Source of the DNA: Candidatus Gastranaerophilales bacterium
GTDB taxonomy: Bacteria; Cyanobacteriota; Vampirovibrionia; Gastranaerophilales; Gastranaerophilaceae
DNA: 64,000 nt
Direction: 5' to 3'
NCBI GenBank assembly: GCA_017402995.1
Contig: JAFQOV010000003.1
Coordinates: 186,001-250,000, forward strand
In this document: positions 54,981 to 62,425 of the stretch, one piece after another
How the letters are laid out: every line of letters starts with the position of its first letter
Position numbering within the stretch: the stretch's first letter is position 1
Program-made: the position numbers and the translations under genes
Notes under the pieces: model-generated
Databases searched by the model: none
What the model was told of the DNA's origin: nothing
Seen by the model: the letters and a program-made list of their open reading frames with translations, nothing else

Positions 54981-55445
54981 ATGATTAAATGGTATCAAGA
55001 TAAAGAAATTAAAATATATTTTAGTATAATTCCAAACGTAAAAGCGCGTTTTTTAACGCCATATTGCAATAAAAACGAGATTAAAGAATATAAAGAAAAG
55101 CCCTTTATAAACCTTGAAAAATTAGACGTTGAACTATTTGATTGTAAGAAAAATAAAAAATATTTTTTTGAAATCAAAAAAGATTACACTTGGGATGGCG
55201 CAAGCATTCCAAGAATATTTTGGCGCTTAATTGGTTCAAAAACAGAACCTGAGTTTTTAATTCCGTCGTTAATCCATGATGTATTATGCGAAAATCATAG
55301 TTATGTCGATAACGACAGATATTTTTCAACAAAAGTTTTTGAAAAACTTTTAAAAATTTCAAAAGTAAACCCGTTTAAAAGGTGGCTAATGTTTCACAGT
55401 GTAGATAATTATCAGAAATTTAAAAGGTGGAAAAATGAACTATGA
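54981..55445 (+). CDS. DUF1353 phage protein
   Basis: 154 residues. KDYTWDGASIPRIFWRLIG and PSLIHDVLCEN with the HD pair are the DUF1353 signature, common in phage lysis regions; function unknown. It overlaps the small membrane protein by 11 nt. Confidence 0.82.
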   Translation: MIKWYQDKEIKIYFSIIPNVKARFLTPYCNKNEIKEYKEKPFINLEKLDVELFDCKKNKKYFFEIKKDYTWDGASIPRIFWRLIGSKTEPEFLIPSLIHDVLCENHSYVDNDRYFSTKVFEKLLKISKVNPFKRWLMFHSVDNYQKFKRWKNEL

Positions 55446-55650
55446 ACTTATTGGAATTTTAATCACAATTATTTTTCAAGGGTTATATATAGCCTTTAAA
55501 ATTGGACATTTTGAAGAAAAATTGAATAATTTAGAAAAAAAGCAAGATAAACACAACTCAATCATAGAAAGAGTTTTTTACCTAGAAGAAAGCACAAAAA
55601 CAGCACACAAAAGAATTGACGAGATTAAAAAATATGAAATTGAATTTTAA
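55435..55650 (+). CDS. Small membrane protein of the lysis module (holin or spanin-like)
   Basis: 71 residues. One N-terminal membrane helix (5-25, LIGILITIIFQGLYIAFKI) and a charged coiled coil (26-65) in the manner of XhlA-like or spanin-like proteins. Overlaps both neighbours. A role in releasing or helping the endolysin is inferred. Confidence 0.68.
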   Translation: MNYELIGILITIIFQGLYIAFKIGHFEEKLNNLEKKQDKHNSIIERVFYLEESTKTAHKRIDEIKKYEIEF

Positions 55651-56041
55651 AATGTCAGAATTAATATATTCAAAAACTGCACTTAAAAACCAGATTTATA
55701 ATATGCCAAGATTAGATGAATTAGATAATTTGCTAGAGCTAATCATAAACGTGTTGCAACCAATTAGAGACCAATTCAAATCAGAAGTTATAATTAACAG
55801 CGGATATAGAAACCAAAAATTAAATACACTTGTAAAAGGTGCAAAAAATTCGCAACATCTAAAAGGGCAAGCCGCTGATTTTACAGTCAAAAACCACACA
55901 ATTGAAGAAGTAATTGATTGGATTAAAGAAAATCTTGTTTTTGACCAATTGATAAACGAATACGACAAATGGATTCATGTTTCATATAATTCAAGAGGAA
56001 TAAACAGAAAAGAAGTTTTATATTTAAAAACAAAAAAATAA
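55634..56041 (+). CDS. M15-family peptidoglycan endopeptidase (endolysin)
   Basis: 135 residues from the ATG at 55634, which overlaps the preceding gene; the ATG at 55652 is an alternative and a longer frame begins at 55616. The M15 zinc motifs are INSGYRN, SQHLKGQAADF (His and Asp ligands) and WIHVSYN (third His). The enzyme would cut peptidoglycan cross-links to release virions. No signal peptide, so it needs a holin or the small membrane protein. Confidence 0.88.
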   Translation: MKLNFKMSELIYSKTALKNQIYNMPRLDELDNLLELIINVLQPIRDQFKSEVIINSGYRNQKLNTLVKGAKNSQHLKGQAADFTVKNHTIEEVIDWIKENLVFDQLINEYDKWIHVSYNSRGINRKEVLYLKTKK

Positions 56042-56065
56042 ATGTTGCACAAAGGGTACAACATT
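56041..56065 (+). other. Hairpin at the right end of the phage cassette
   Basis: AATGTTGCAC / GTACAACATT pair with one mismatch around AAAGG. There is no T run, so termination is uncertain. It loosely resembles the inverted repeat at 43166-43191 (GTTGTA...TACAAC). Confidence 0.45.
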
Positions 56066-56099
56066 AGGATTAGTTATAGTTAGGTTAAATTATAGTTGA

Positions 56100-56942
56100 T
56101 TAGAGTTTTATACAGTTAATAAATCTTGTATCGAGCTTGTTGTTTACGCCCATATCGTACAAAATCGCCTTTGCGCCAAGGTCGCTGATTGGCTTTTTAT
56201 ATGGTCTTTTTTCTCTTAGCGCGCAATAAACATCAGCAATTGTTAAGGCTTGGTTTTCGTGCGTTTTAACCAATTTGCCATCATAGTTATGATGTTCATA
56301 TGCGAGTTGTGCGACTTTTAGATTTAAGCCTGTTGTTTTTAAAACTTCATAGCTTAATCTGTTATGTAATTCAATAATTTTTCTTTCACTTGGTGTTAAT
56401 AGTCCGCGTTTGTTTAAAATTTCCGCTGGAATAAATGCTTTACCAATATCATGCAAAAGTGCAGCTTGTGTTAAATATACGAAATTTTGAGAATCTTTTT
56501 TATGACCCATATTGACATAAATATTTTGAGCGACTTTTGCGCAAGGCGCCAAATGGGCAGTTTTAAGTGAATTTAAATTTTCTAAATTATAAGTTAATGG
56601 CAATTTGTTTTCTGCAAGAATTTGTCTTATTGCTGGATTAATTCTAATTGCATTATTTAAAACTTCACTTGTGCAATATTTTTCAATGAATTTAATTGGC
56701 TCTTCAAGTGCTAGTCTATCATCTGAAGTTACAATAGGTGTAGCAATGCCATAAGTTTGAGGCGTTAAAGCTTGTGCTTGAACAACTGCGGCTGGCTGAT
56801 ATGTATCTATTGGCAAATAAGTACGTTTTAGCGCATTACTTGAAAAACCAGCGCCAAAATATGGTTTTTTTATGCCAATTTGCTTATTAGTTTTTGTATT
56901 TGAAACAACGCCTTTAATGCGTTCCAAAAAACCCATATTCAC
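56100..56942 (-). CDS. HD-domain phosphohydrolase-like protein
   Basis: 280 residues. The HD core is LLHDIGKAFIPAEIL (His-Asp), followed by ELHNRLSYEVL and AYEHHNYDGKLV. In HD-GYP phosphodiesterases the last block would be HHExxDGSGYP; here the GYP is missing, so cyclic di-GMP hydrolysis is unsure. The first 90 residues are unlike HD proteins and include KPYFGAGF, an FG-type patch. No membrane helix. Monocistronic; a partial match to the 34-bp element lies upstream. Confidence 0.75.
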   Translation of the reverse strand: MNMGFLERIKGVVSNTKTNKQIGIKKPYFGAGFSSNALKRTYLPIDTYQPAAVVQAQALTPQTYGIATPIVTSDDRLALEEPIKFIEKYCTSEVLNNAIRINPAIRQILAENKLPLTYNLENLNSLKTAHLAPCAKVAQNIYVNMGHKKDSQNFVYLTQAALLHDIGKAFIPAEILNKRGLLTPSERKIIELHNRLSYEVLKTTGLNLKVAQLAYEHHNYDGKLVKTHENQALTIADVYCALREKRPYKKPISDLGAKAILYDMGVNNKLDTRFINCIKL

Positions 56943-57014
56943 CCACTATTATACTAACCTTATGTTTATTTAAAGTATTTTTTTATGGGCAAATTGCGCA
57001 ATATAAACTTTTTG

Positions 57015-58403
57015 TTAAGATTTGTTACTTTTGTTTTCAGATGAATAATCCGCAATTCCGGTAAATTCATCTCTACCAGTTATTTTTTTGGTAATCCAAA
57101 AGGTTGTTTTTGGAACAATAAACGACAAGCCGATAATACTTAACAATAAGCCGCTTGCAAGATAGGTTGCATTTGAAGCGTTAATTTTTTTCAAAGTTTT
57201 ATTCAATGCGTTTTTGTTAATTTTTCCATCAACCAATAAGCTTTCGCCAGATTTTGCAACAGTTTCTTTAATATAGGTTAAAAATTTAGCAACAGAAGAA
57301 TCAACATCTTTTAAATCTTGATTTTTAACAAAAGCGTTAATTTTGCCAAATTTACCATGGGTTGCTTCTTTATAGACTTCTTTTGCAACATCAGAATTAA
57401 ACATTTCTTTTATAGAGGTTTTGTTTTGTTCAAGCTGAGAAAAAGCACCTTTTAAAAGGCTTTCATCTTGACCTGCAATAAATTCAGCAATTTTTGGGTC
57501 AATATTTGGAATTTTACTAGCTTTTCTTAAAAGATTTTGAACATTGTTTGCGCAGAAATTATAGAAATAAATACTTCCACCATCAATTAAAAGGTTTTCT
57601 AGTCCTTCATATTTATTTCTTGATGTCGCAACACGCCCTGCAATCATAGGGAAGTCTGTTGCAACAAGCCTAAAGGTATTATTATTGTTAATGTTATAAA
57701 CTACATTTGATAACAAGTTACCAAATGTGATATTATTGTTTGCTTTTGGGGCGATTGCACCTCTTGCAAATTCAGAAAAAGATGGGAACTTTGGCTCCAT
57801 TTCGATTGGAACATTTTGTTCTTTTAATTTTTTTCTTGTAATTGCTTGGTTAATTTTGGGCAAAATAACACCCATCATTGCGCAATTTAAAACCAAAGCT
57901 GCAATTGATGTGACTTTTTTTGCAGCGCCAACTTTTTTGACAAGGCTTTCAACATTAGCGCCTTTAAACTTGTCACCATATTTTTTCACAAGTTCAGAAA
58001 AATCAACGCCTTTAAACCTATCGCCAAAAACCAAAGGTGCTTTTTCAAGCGCTTCTTTTTGGTCTTTAAAACCAGCAGATAAAAATTCAACAGAATCTTT
58101 AATGCAATTATTTCCCTCGTCAGATTTGCAAAAATCAATCATGGTTGGGATATTTAAAACTTTTTCGCAAAAAACATTTCCAAGTTTATTGAAAGCTGGA
58201 ATGCCAAACAGCCAAACAGCAGCCGACATTGACTCTTTGCGGAATTTTTCCGCCCCTTCAATAACTCCTCCGCGTTTATAGCCAGCATAAGAGCGCCCAA
58301 GGGTGCAAGGAATTTCCTCTATCAGCGTTCCTGTTTGATAGTTTGGGTTATTAATATGTGAAACAACTCGAGCAAGAGTTGAATATGAATTTGAAATTGA
58401 CAA
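57015..58403 (-). CDS. Unknown membrane protein of lineage-specific type
   Basis: 462 residues from a TTG at 58403 with AAGG 7 nt before. Two membrane helices are clear, near 170-188 (VTSIAALVLNCAMMGVILP) and 402-420 (TYLASGLLLSIIGLSFIVP); the middle is helical with Asn-rich NNNNTF. The C-terminus is basic. No family recognised; this kind of large unknown is common near SFG-type genes. The upstream region carries copy 3 of the 34-bp element, starting 26 nt before the start codon. Confidence 0.72.
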   Translation of the reverse strand: MSISNSYSTLARVVSHINNPNYQTGTLIEEIPCTLGRSYAGYKRGGVIEGAEKFRKESMSAAVWLFGIPAFNKLGNVFCEKVLNIPTMIDFCKSDEGNNCIKDSVEFLSAGFKDQKEALEKAPLVFGDRFKGVDFSELVKKYGDKFKGANVESLVKKVGAAKKVTSIAALVLNCAMMGVILPKINQAITRKKLKEQNVPIEMEPKFPSFSEFARGAIAPKANNNITFGNLLSNVVYNINNNNTFRLVATDFPMIAGRVATSRNKYEGLENLLIDGGSIYFYNFCANNVQNLLRKASKIPNIDPKIAEFIAGQDESLLKGAFSQLEQNKTSIKEMFNSDVAKEVYKEATHGKFGKINAFVKNQDLKDVDSSVAKFLTYIKETVAKSGESLLVDGKINKNALNKTLKKINASNATYLASGLLLSIIGLSFIVPKTTFWITKKITGRDEFTGIADYSSENKSNKS

Positions 58404-58428
58404 AATAATACCTTGGAATTGATTTTTG

Positions 58429-58462
58429 CATGTTTATAAAACTTGTAAAGGATATATTTTGC
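58429..58462 (-). promoter_or_regulatory. 34-bp upstream element, copy 3 (before the gene at 57015)
   Basis: Minus strand: GCAAAATATATCCTTT, ACAAG, TTTTATAAACATG. Same length and spacing as copies at 7586 and 9421, with ACAAG in place of CACGTG. The element begins within the stop codon of the acyltransferase gene at 58462. Confidence 0.5.
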
Positions 58463-59136
58463 TAACAGTTTTTGTTTTCATATCCAGACATTTCGCAAAT
58501 TTGCTTGCACCATTCGTCAACAATTTCTTTTTCATCTAGCTCGTATGAAATTGGCGTGCCAAGTTTAAGAGCAGCGTCTTTTTTCTTGATAAATGGAACC
58601 CAATTATATTCTTCAAAACCAACAATTGCCATAGGAACAATGTCAATTTTGTTTGTTTTTGCAAAATAAACAAATCCGCCGTTAATGTTTTCTATTGTGC
58701 GATTTTTTCTGATTCCACCTTGTGGAAAAATACAAAGATTAAAGTTCGCCTTAAATACTTCTTTTACTGTTTTGATTGTTGAAAGCCCAACCTTTTCACG
58801 ATTTAGCGCAAAAGCACCAAGACGCCAGATGTTTTTTGTGACGTATCTTTGCCCCCAAGTTTCTGTTTGGAAAAGCTCCTGTTTTGCAATATACGCTAAG
58901 CGTCTTCCAAAAGCCATGTTTACAAAAAACACGTCTAAATATGAGATATGGTTTGGAGCAACGATATATAGTTTATTTTTGTCTAATTTAGCTTTTTTTT
59001 CAATTTTAATATTATAAAAAGGAAACTCGATAAAAGGTTTTAATAAAATATACAAAGTATAATATTGATATAAACGAGTCCAAATATTAAAATCGGCTGC
59101 TTTTTTTTGAAAGAAGTTAATTTTCTTGAGGTTCAT
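58462..59136 (-). CDS. plsC: 1-Acylglycerol-3-phosphate acyltransferase-like (PlsC family), second of a pair
   Basis: 224 residues. The catalytic NHISYLD (HxxxxD) near residue 61 and FPQGGIRKN (motif III, normally FPEGTRS, with Gln for Glu and Gly for Thr) show a PlsC-type fold. It overlaps the preceding paralogue by 20 nt. It would acylate lysophosphatidate; the altered motif III may shift substrate or activity. Confidence 0.85.
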   Translation of the reverse strand: MNLKKINFFQKKAADFNIWTRLYQYYTLYILLKPFIEFPFYNIKIEKKAKLDKNKLYIVAPNHISYLDVFFVNMAFGRRLAYIAKQELFQTETWGQRYVTKNIWRLGAFALNREKVGLSTIKTVKEVFKANFNLCIFPQGGIRKNRTIENINGGFVYFAKTNKIDIVPMAIVGFEEYNWVPFIKKKDAALKLGTPISYELDEKEIVDEWCKQICEMSGYENKNC

Positions 59137-59770
59137 TTTCTTCTTCTCCTTTTAACATTTTTGAAATAGCTTCACTCCATGATTTAATCATTTCGTTAAC
59201 GTCATTATTATATTTAATCGGAGGCGCAATTTTGATTGTCATGCATCTTCTAAACCAGCGTCTTTTTTCGCGAGCCATGCCTATTAAAGCAATCGGAATA
59301 ATATCGCATTTTAGTGTTTTTGCAAAACTTGCAAAACCTTTATTAATATTTTCCATGTTGTCTTCTCTTTCACGCGTACCTTGAGGAAAAATTCCAAAAA
59401 GCCAATTTGTTTTTTTAATTTCATGAACAGTTTTAATTGTTGATTTTGCAAGCTTTTCTCTATCAACAGCAAAAGCGCCCAATAAATCTAAGAAAAAGCG
59501 CATGATTTTCTTTTCGAACAGTTCAATTTTTGCCATGTAAGCAACTGGCCTTTTAACAGCGCATGCTACTAAAAATGGGTCAATTGCGCTGACATGGTTT
59601 GAAGCGACAATATAAAAACCTTTTTTTGGAAGGTTTTCATGTCCGACGATTCTTAAGCCAAAAAATGTCTTGTAGAAAAAGCCATATGTGAATGTGCAAG
59701 TGAGCCATTGAAAGAAGGCTCTAAATCCATTATATTCTTTTGCAAATCTTTGTTGATAATCTTTTCTCAT
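59117..59770 (-). CDS. 1-Acylglycerol-3-phosphate acyltransferase-like (PlsC family), first of a pair
   Basis: 217 residues. ASNHVSAIDPF carries the HxxxxD site and FPQGTRERE is motif III with Gln in place of Glu. It has an early hydrophobic stretch. With the next gene it is a tandem pair from duplication; one may be the general PlsC, the other a special acyltransferase. Confidence 0.85.
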   Translation of the reverse strand: MRKDYQQRFAKEYNGFRAFFQWLTCTFTYGFFYKTFFGLRIVGHENLPKKGFYIVASNHVSAIDPFLVACAVKRPVAYMAKIELFEKKIMRFFLDLLGAFAVDREKLAKSTIKTVHEIKKTNWLFGIFPQGTREREDNMENINKGFASFAKTLKCDIIPIALIGMAREKRRWFRRCMTIKIAPPIKYNNDVNEMIKSWSEAISKMLKGEEENEPQEN

Positions 59771-59812
59771 AAAATCTCCTTATTTTAAAATTATACTAAA
59801 TAATTTAAAATA

Positions 59813-59821
59813 TGGTATAAT
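59813..59821 (+). promoter_or_regulatory. Extended -10 promoter of the Skp-like gene
   Basis: TGGTATAAT (TG, one base, TATAAT at 59816-59821). Transcription would start near 59828, leaving room for the GAGGGAG ribosome site before the ATG at 59846. Confidence 0.6.
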
Positions 59822-59845
59822 TTTTAAAAAAAGAGGGAGAACAAA

Positions 59846-60298
59846 ATGAAAAAGATTTTATTTTTAACTGCAATGTTTGCAATGTTTGCTTTTAATGGTG
59901 CAAATGCTGAGGTTATTGGAATAATCGATTTTGATAAAATCGTTGATAATTATACAAAAGTTAAAACTGTTAGTGATGAAATCGCAGATAAATATGCTGA
60001 AATTCAAAGATATACTCTAGATAAAGAAAGAGAATATAAAAAACTTTCAACTCCACTAGAACGCAAAAATTTTGAAGAAGCAACAGCAAAAGAATTATCT
60101 AAAAAACAAGAAGCATATTTAAAACTAAAAGAGAAAAAAGAAGCCGAAATTGATAACGCAATTAAAAACGCAATCAAACAAACAGCAATAAATTCAAAAG
60201 TTGACACTGTAATTGAAAAATCAGTTGTTTTCTTCGGTGGAATTGATTTAACAGATCAGGTTGTTAAATTATTAAATTCAGGTTCACTAAAAAAATAA
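59846..60298 (+). CDS. Skp/OmpH-like periplasmic chaperone
   Basis: 150 residues with a signal peptide (1-21, ending NGANA). The mature part starts EVIGIIDFDKIVDNY, typical for the Skp/OmpH family, followed by a long Lys/Glu-rich coiled coil that forms the tentacles. It would bind unfolded outer-membrane proteins, which supports a diderm envelope. Bam genes usually beside skp are absent here. Confidence 0.85.
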   Translation: MKKILFLTAMFAMFAFNGANAEVIGIIDFDKIVDNYTKVKTVSDEIADKYAEIQRYTLDKEREYKKLSTPLERKNFEEATAKELSKKQEAYLKLKEKKEAEIDNAIKNAIKQTAINSKVDTVIEKSVVFFGGIDLTDQVVKLLNSGSLKK

Positions 60299-60308
60299 TC
60301 TATAAAAA

Positions 60309-60350
60309 GTACTTTACTTATAATTTTTTTAAGTTATTATAATAAAGTAC
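60309..60350 (+). other. Long imperfect palindrome between the Skp-like gene and tRNA-Ser
   Basis: GTACTTTA / TAAAGTAC with inner TTATAAT / ATTATAA forms a stem of about 15 pairs around a T-rich loop. It overlaps the TATAAT at 60338-60343 that is the likely -10 box of the tRNA gene. It may act as a terminator of the upstream gene or change tRNA expression. Confidence 0.6.
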
Positions 60351-60355
60351 CGTTT

Positions 60356-60442
60356 GGAGGATTGCCGGAGTGGTTGATCGGAGCGGTCTTGAAAACCGTC
60401 GGGCATGCGAGTGTCCCCTGGGTTCGAATCCCAGATCCTCCT
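60356..60442 (+). tRNA. tRNA-Ser (anticodon TGA)
   Basis: Acceptor GGAGGAT / ATCCTCC, D arm GCCGGAGTGGTTGATCGG, anticodon loop CTTGAAA in a GCGGT/ACCGT stem, a long variable arm (GGGCATGCGAGTGTCCCC) as in class II tRNAs, and GGTTCGAATCC in the T arm. CCA is not encoded. The base after the acceptor stem is T rather than the usual G73 of tRNA-Ser. Confidence 0.93.
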
Positions 60443-60449
60443 AATTTTA

Positions 60450-60475
60450 AAGCTCTTCATCTGAAGAGCTTTTTT
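60450..60475 (+). terminator. Terminator after tRNA-Ser
   Basis: AAGCTCTTC / GAAGAGCTT around ATCT, followed by T run. Confidence 0.9.
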
Positions 60476-60496
60476 AATGCAATTTTTTTTCTTCTT

Positions 60497-60505
60497 TGTT
60501 ATAAT
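60497..60505 (+). promoter_or_regulatory. Extended -10 promoter of galE, predicting a leaderless mRNA
   Basis: TGTTATAAT (TG, one base, TATAAT at 60500-60505). The galE ATG at 60512 lies 7 nt after the box, at the predicted first transcribed base, and no ribosome site precedes it. Confidence 0.65.
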
Positions 60506-60511
60506 AAAACC

Positions 60512-61510
60512 ATGATTTTAATTACAGGATTAGCGGGATATATAGGAAGTCATTGCGCGTTAAATTTATTAGAAAATAACGCAGATATCGTTGGCTTTGA
60601 CAATCTTTCAACAGGACATATTGAAACAATTGATGAACTAAAAAAATATGGAAATTTGACTTTTATCCAAGGCGATTTGCTTGATAAAACAGCAATTGAT
60701 AACGTATTTAAAAACTATAAAATAAATTCTGTAATTCACTTTGCGGCTTTTTCGCAAGTTGGCGAATCGGTTATTAATCCAAAAAAATATTATAATAACA
60801 ACGTCATTGGAACATTAAATCTTTTAAATTCCATGGTTGAATATGATGTTAAAAAAATTGTTTTTTCATCAACTGCAGCAACATATGGCGAACCAAAATA
60901 TTTACCAATTGATGAAAACCACCCGCAAAACCCAATTAATCCATATGGACAAACAAAATTAATTATAGAAAAAATTATGGACGATTACGATAAAGCTTAT
61001 GGCTTAAAATCTGTCCGTTTAAGATATTTCAACGTTATCGGCGCTGATTTAAAAGCAAGAGTTGGCGAATGGCACGAACCAGAAACCCATCTTGTTCCTA
61101 ATATTTTAAAATCTACTTTTGCAAATGGTAAAACTTTTGAAATGTATGGAGATGACTACCAAACAAAAGACGGAACTTGTGTGCGCGATTATATAAATAT
61201 CGAAGATTTAATAGATGCACATATTTTAGCTTTAAATTATCTAAAAAATGGCGGAAAAACAGACTATTTCAACTTAGGCACAAATGATGGTAATACTGTT
61301 AAAGAGATTTTTAGTGCTTGTGAAAAAGTAACAAATAAAACTATTGCAGTTAAGCAAATGCCAAGGCGCGAAGGCGATCCTGCCGTTTTAATTGCAGATA
61401 ACAAAAAAGCAAAAAATATTTTGGGTTGGAAACCAACAAAAACCTTAGAAAATAGCATTAAAACAGCATATACCTACGAAAAATCAAGACAAAAAGCGAC
61501 AGAGGTTTAA
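60512..61510 (+). CDS. galE: UDP-glucose 4-epimerase
   Basis: 332 residues from the ATG at 60512; the open frame runs back through tRNA-Ser but that part is not coding. MILITGLAGYIGSHCALNLL binds NAD, FSSTAATYGEPKY and the Tyr-x-x-x-Lys in NPYGQTKLIIEK are catalytic, and the C-terminal GWKPTKTLENSIKTAY is typical. It interconverts UDP-glucose and UDP-galactose, feeding glycan synthesis. It heads a plus-strand run with two glycosyltransferases that follow at 0 nt spacing. Confidence 0.95.
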   Translation: MILITGLAGYIGSHCALNLLENNADIVGFDNLSTGHIETIDELKKYGNLTFIQGDLLDKTAIDNVFKNYKINSVIHFAAFSQVGESVINPKKYYNNNVIGTLNLLNSMVEYDVKKIVFSSTAATYGEPKYLPIDENHPQNPINPYGQTKLIIEKIMDDYDKAYGLKSVRLRYFNVIGADLKARVGEWHEPETHLVPNILKSTFANGKTFEMYGDDYQTKDGTCVRDYINIEDLIDAHILALNYLKNGGKTDYFNLGTNDGNTVKEIFSACEKVTNKTIAVKQMPRREGDPAVLIADNKKAKNILGWKPTKTLENSIKTAYTYEKSRQKATEV

Positions 61511-62425
61511 ATGTATAAACACATTCGTAGCATATTTTTTAAAACAATCAATTCTATTTTTAAAGTATTTATAGAATTATTTATTTTTGATAAACAAATT
61601 AGAAGAATTATAAAAGGAAAATCAGCAAAATTATATTTAAAAAAATATGTCAAAAAAGCTTGTAAAATCACTTTGAAACCAACAGAAGAAAAAGAAAAAC
61701 CAAGAATTATTTGGCAATTTTGGGAACAAGGCTGGGAAAACGCGCCAGAAATCATTAAAACTTGCTCTGCAAGCGTTGAAAAACACAAAAACAATTGTGA
61801 ACATATCTATTTAGATATGAATAATTTAAAAGAATATGTTGATATTCCTGATTATATCTATGATTTAAAAGAAAAAGGCATTATAAAATCCGCACATTTT
61901 TCAGACATCATAAGAACATATTTGCTCTGTAAACATGGCGGAACATGGGTTGATGCAACGGTTTTATTTACAGATGAATTACCAGAATATATTATTAAAT
62001 CTGATTTATTTGTTTTTCAAAACAGCCTAAAAGAAGATTTAGACGGATTAAACATGGCAAGCTATTTTATGTCTGCCAAGCCAAATAATTTTATAATGTT
62101 ATGTTGTAAAACATTGTTTGAGCTCTATTGGAAAGAAAATTTGTTTTTAAATAACTATTTCATGTTTTTACATGGTTTCACAATGATTACTCAAGCTACA
62201 AAAGAAAATAAAGAGGCTTTTTCAAAAGTTCCATTTTACAGTTTTCTTCCTGTGCAACGTTTTCAAAGCGAACTAGTCGACAAATATTGCCCAGAAAGAT
62301 TTGAACAAATTAAAAAAATGTCATTTGCGCATAAATTATCTTTTAAATCACGAGTTTTAAACAAAAAAAATAAAGATATAGAAAATACTTTTTTAGAAAA
62401 AGTAATCAATGGAGAGTTATCTTAA
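61511..62425 (+). CDS. Capsular-type glycosyltransferase with DXD (GT32-like)
   Basis: 304 residues. A basic helix precedes KPRIIWQFWEQGWENAPEII, and the sugar site is SDIIRTYLLCKHGGTWVDATVLF (with the D-x-[TW]VD-type DXD) as in capsule synthesis proteins of the GT32/OCH1 superfamily. It probably transfers galactose or a related sugar made with GalE. Starts directly after galE and ends directly before the next gene. Confidence 0.88.
   Translation: MYKHIRSIFFKTINSIFKVFIELFIFDKQIRRIIKGKSAKLYLKKYVKKACKITLKPTEEKEKPRIIWQFWEQGWENAPEIIKTCSASVEKHKNNCEHIYLDMNNLKEYVDIPDYIYDLKEKGIIKSAHFSDIIRTYLLCKHGGTWVDATVLFTDELPEYIIKSDLFVFQNSLKEDLDGLNMASYFMSAKPNNFIMLCCKTLFELYWKENLFLNNYFMFLHGFTMITQATKENKEAFSKVPFYSFLPVQRFQSELVDKYCPERFEQIKKMSFAHKLSFKSRVLNKKNKDIENTFLEKVINGELS

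Larger units (their letters stand above)
43605..56065 (+). mobile_element. Podovirus-type prophage or phage-derived virion cassette
   Basis: A 12.4-kb run of plus-strand genes in phage order: small terminase-like, large terminase, head-tail connector, scaffold-like, major capsid, cement protein, internal protein, tail tubes A and B, T7 gp13-like, T7-type fibre, DUF1353, small membrane protein and M15 endolysin, interrupted by one antisense secreted gene. Ribosome sites are good and no gene is broken. No integrase, repressor, excisionase, polymerase, primase or helicase is present, and no direct repeat from tRNA-His was found at the right end. The left edge is the 112-bp repeat; the right edge is a hairpin at 56041-56065. 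Confidence 0.85.

Noticed and set aside
43605-56065. Diversity-generating retroelement in the phage cassette
   Set aside because: The capsid resembles BPP-1, but there is no reverse transcriptase, no template/variable repeat pair and no C-type lectin tip.
60362-60511. Upstream extension of the galE frame through tRNA-Ser
   Set aside because: The first 50 codons are the tRNA and its terminator; the Rossmann start is at 60512.
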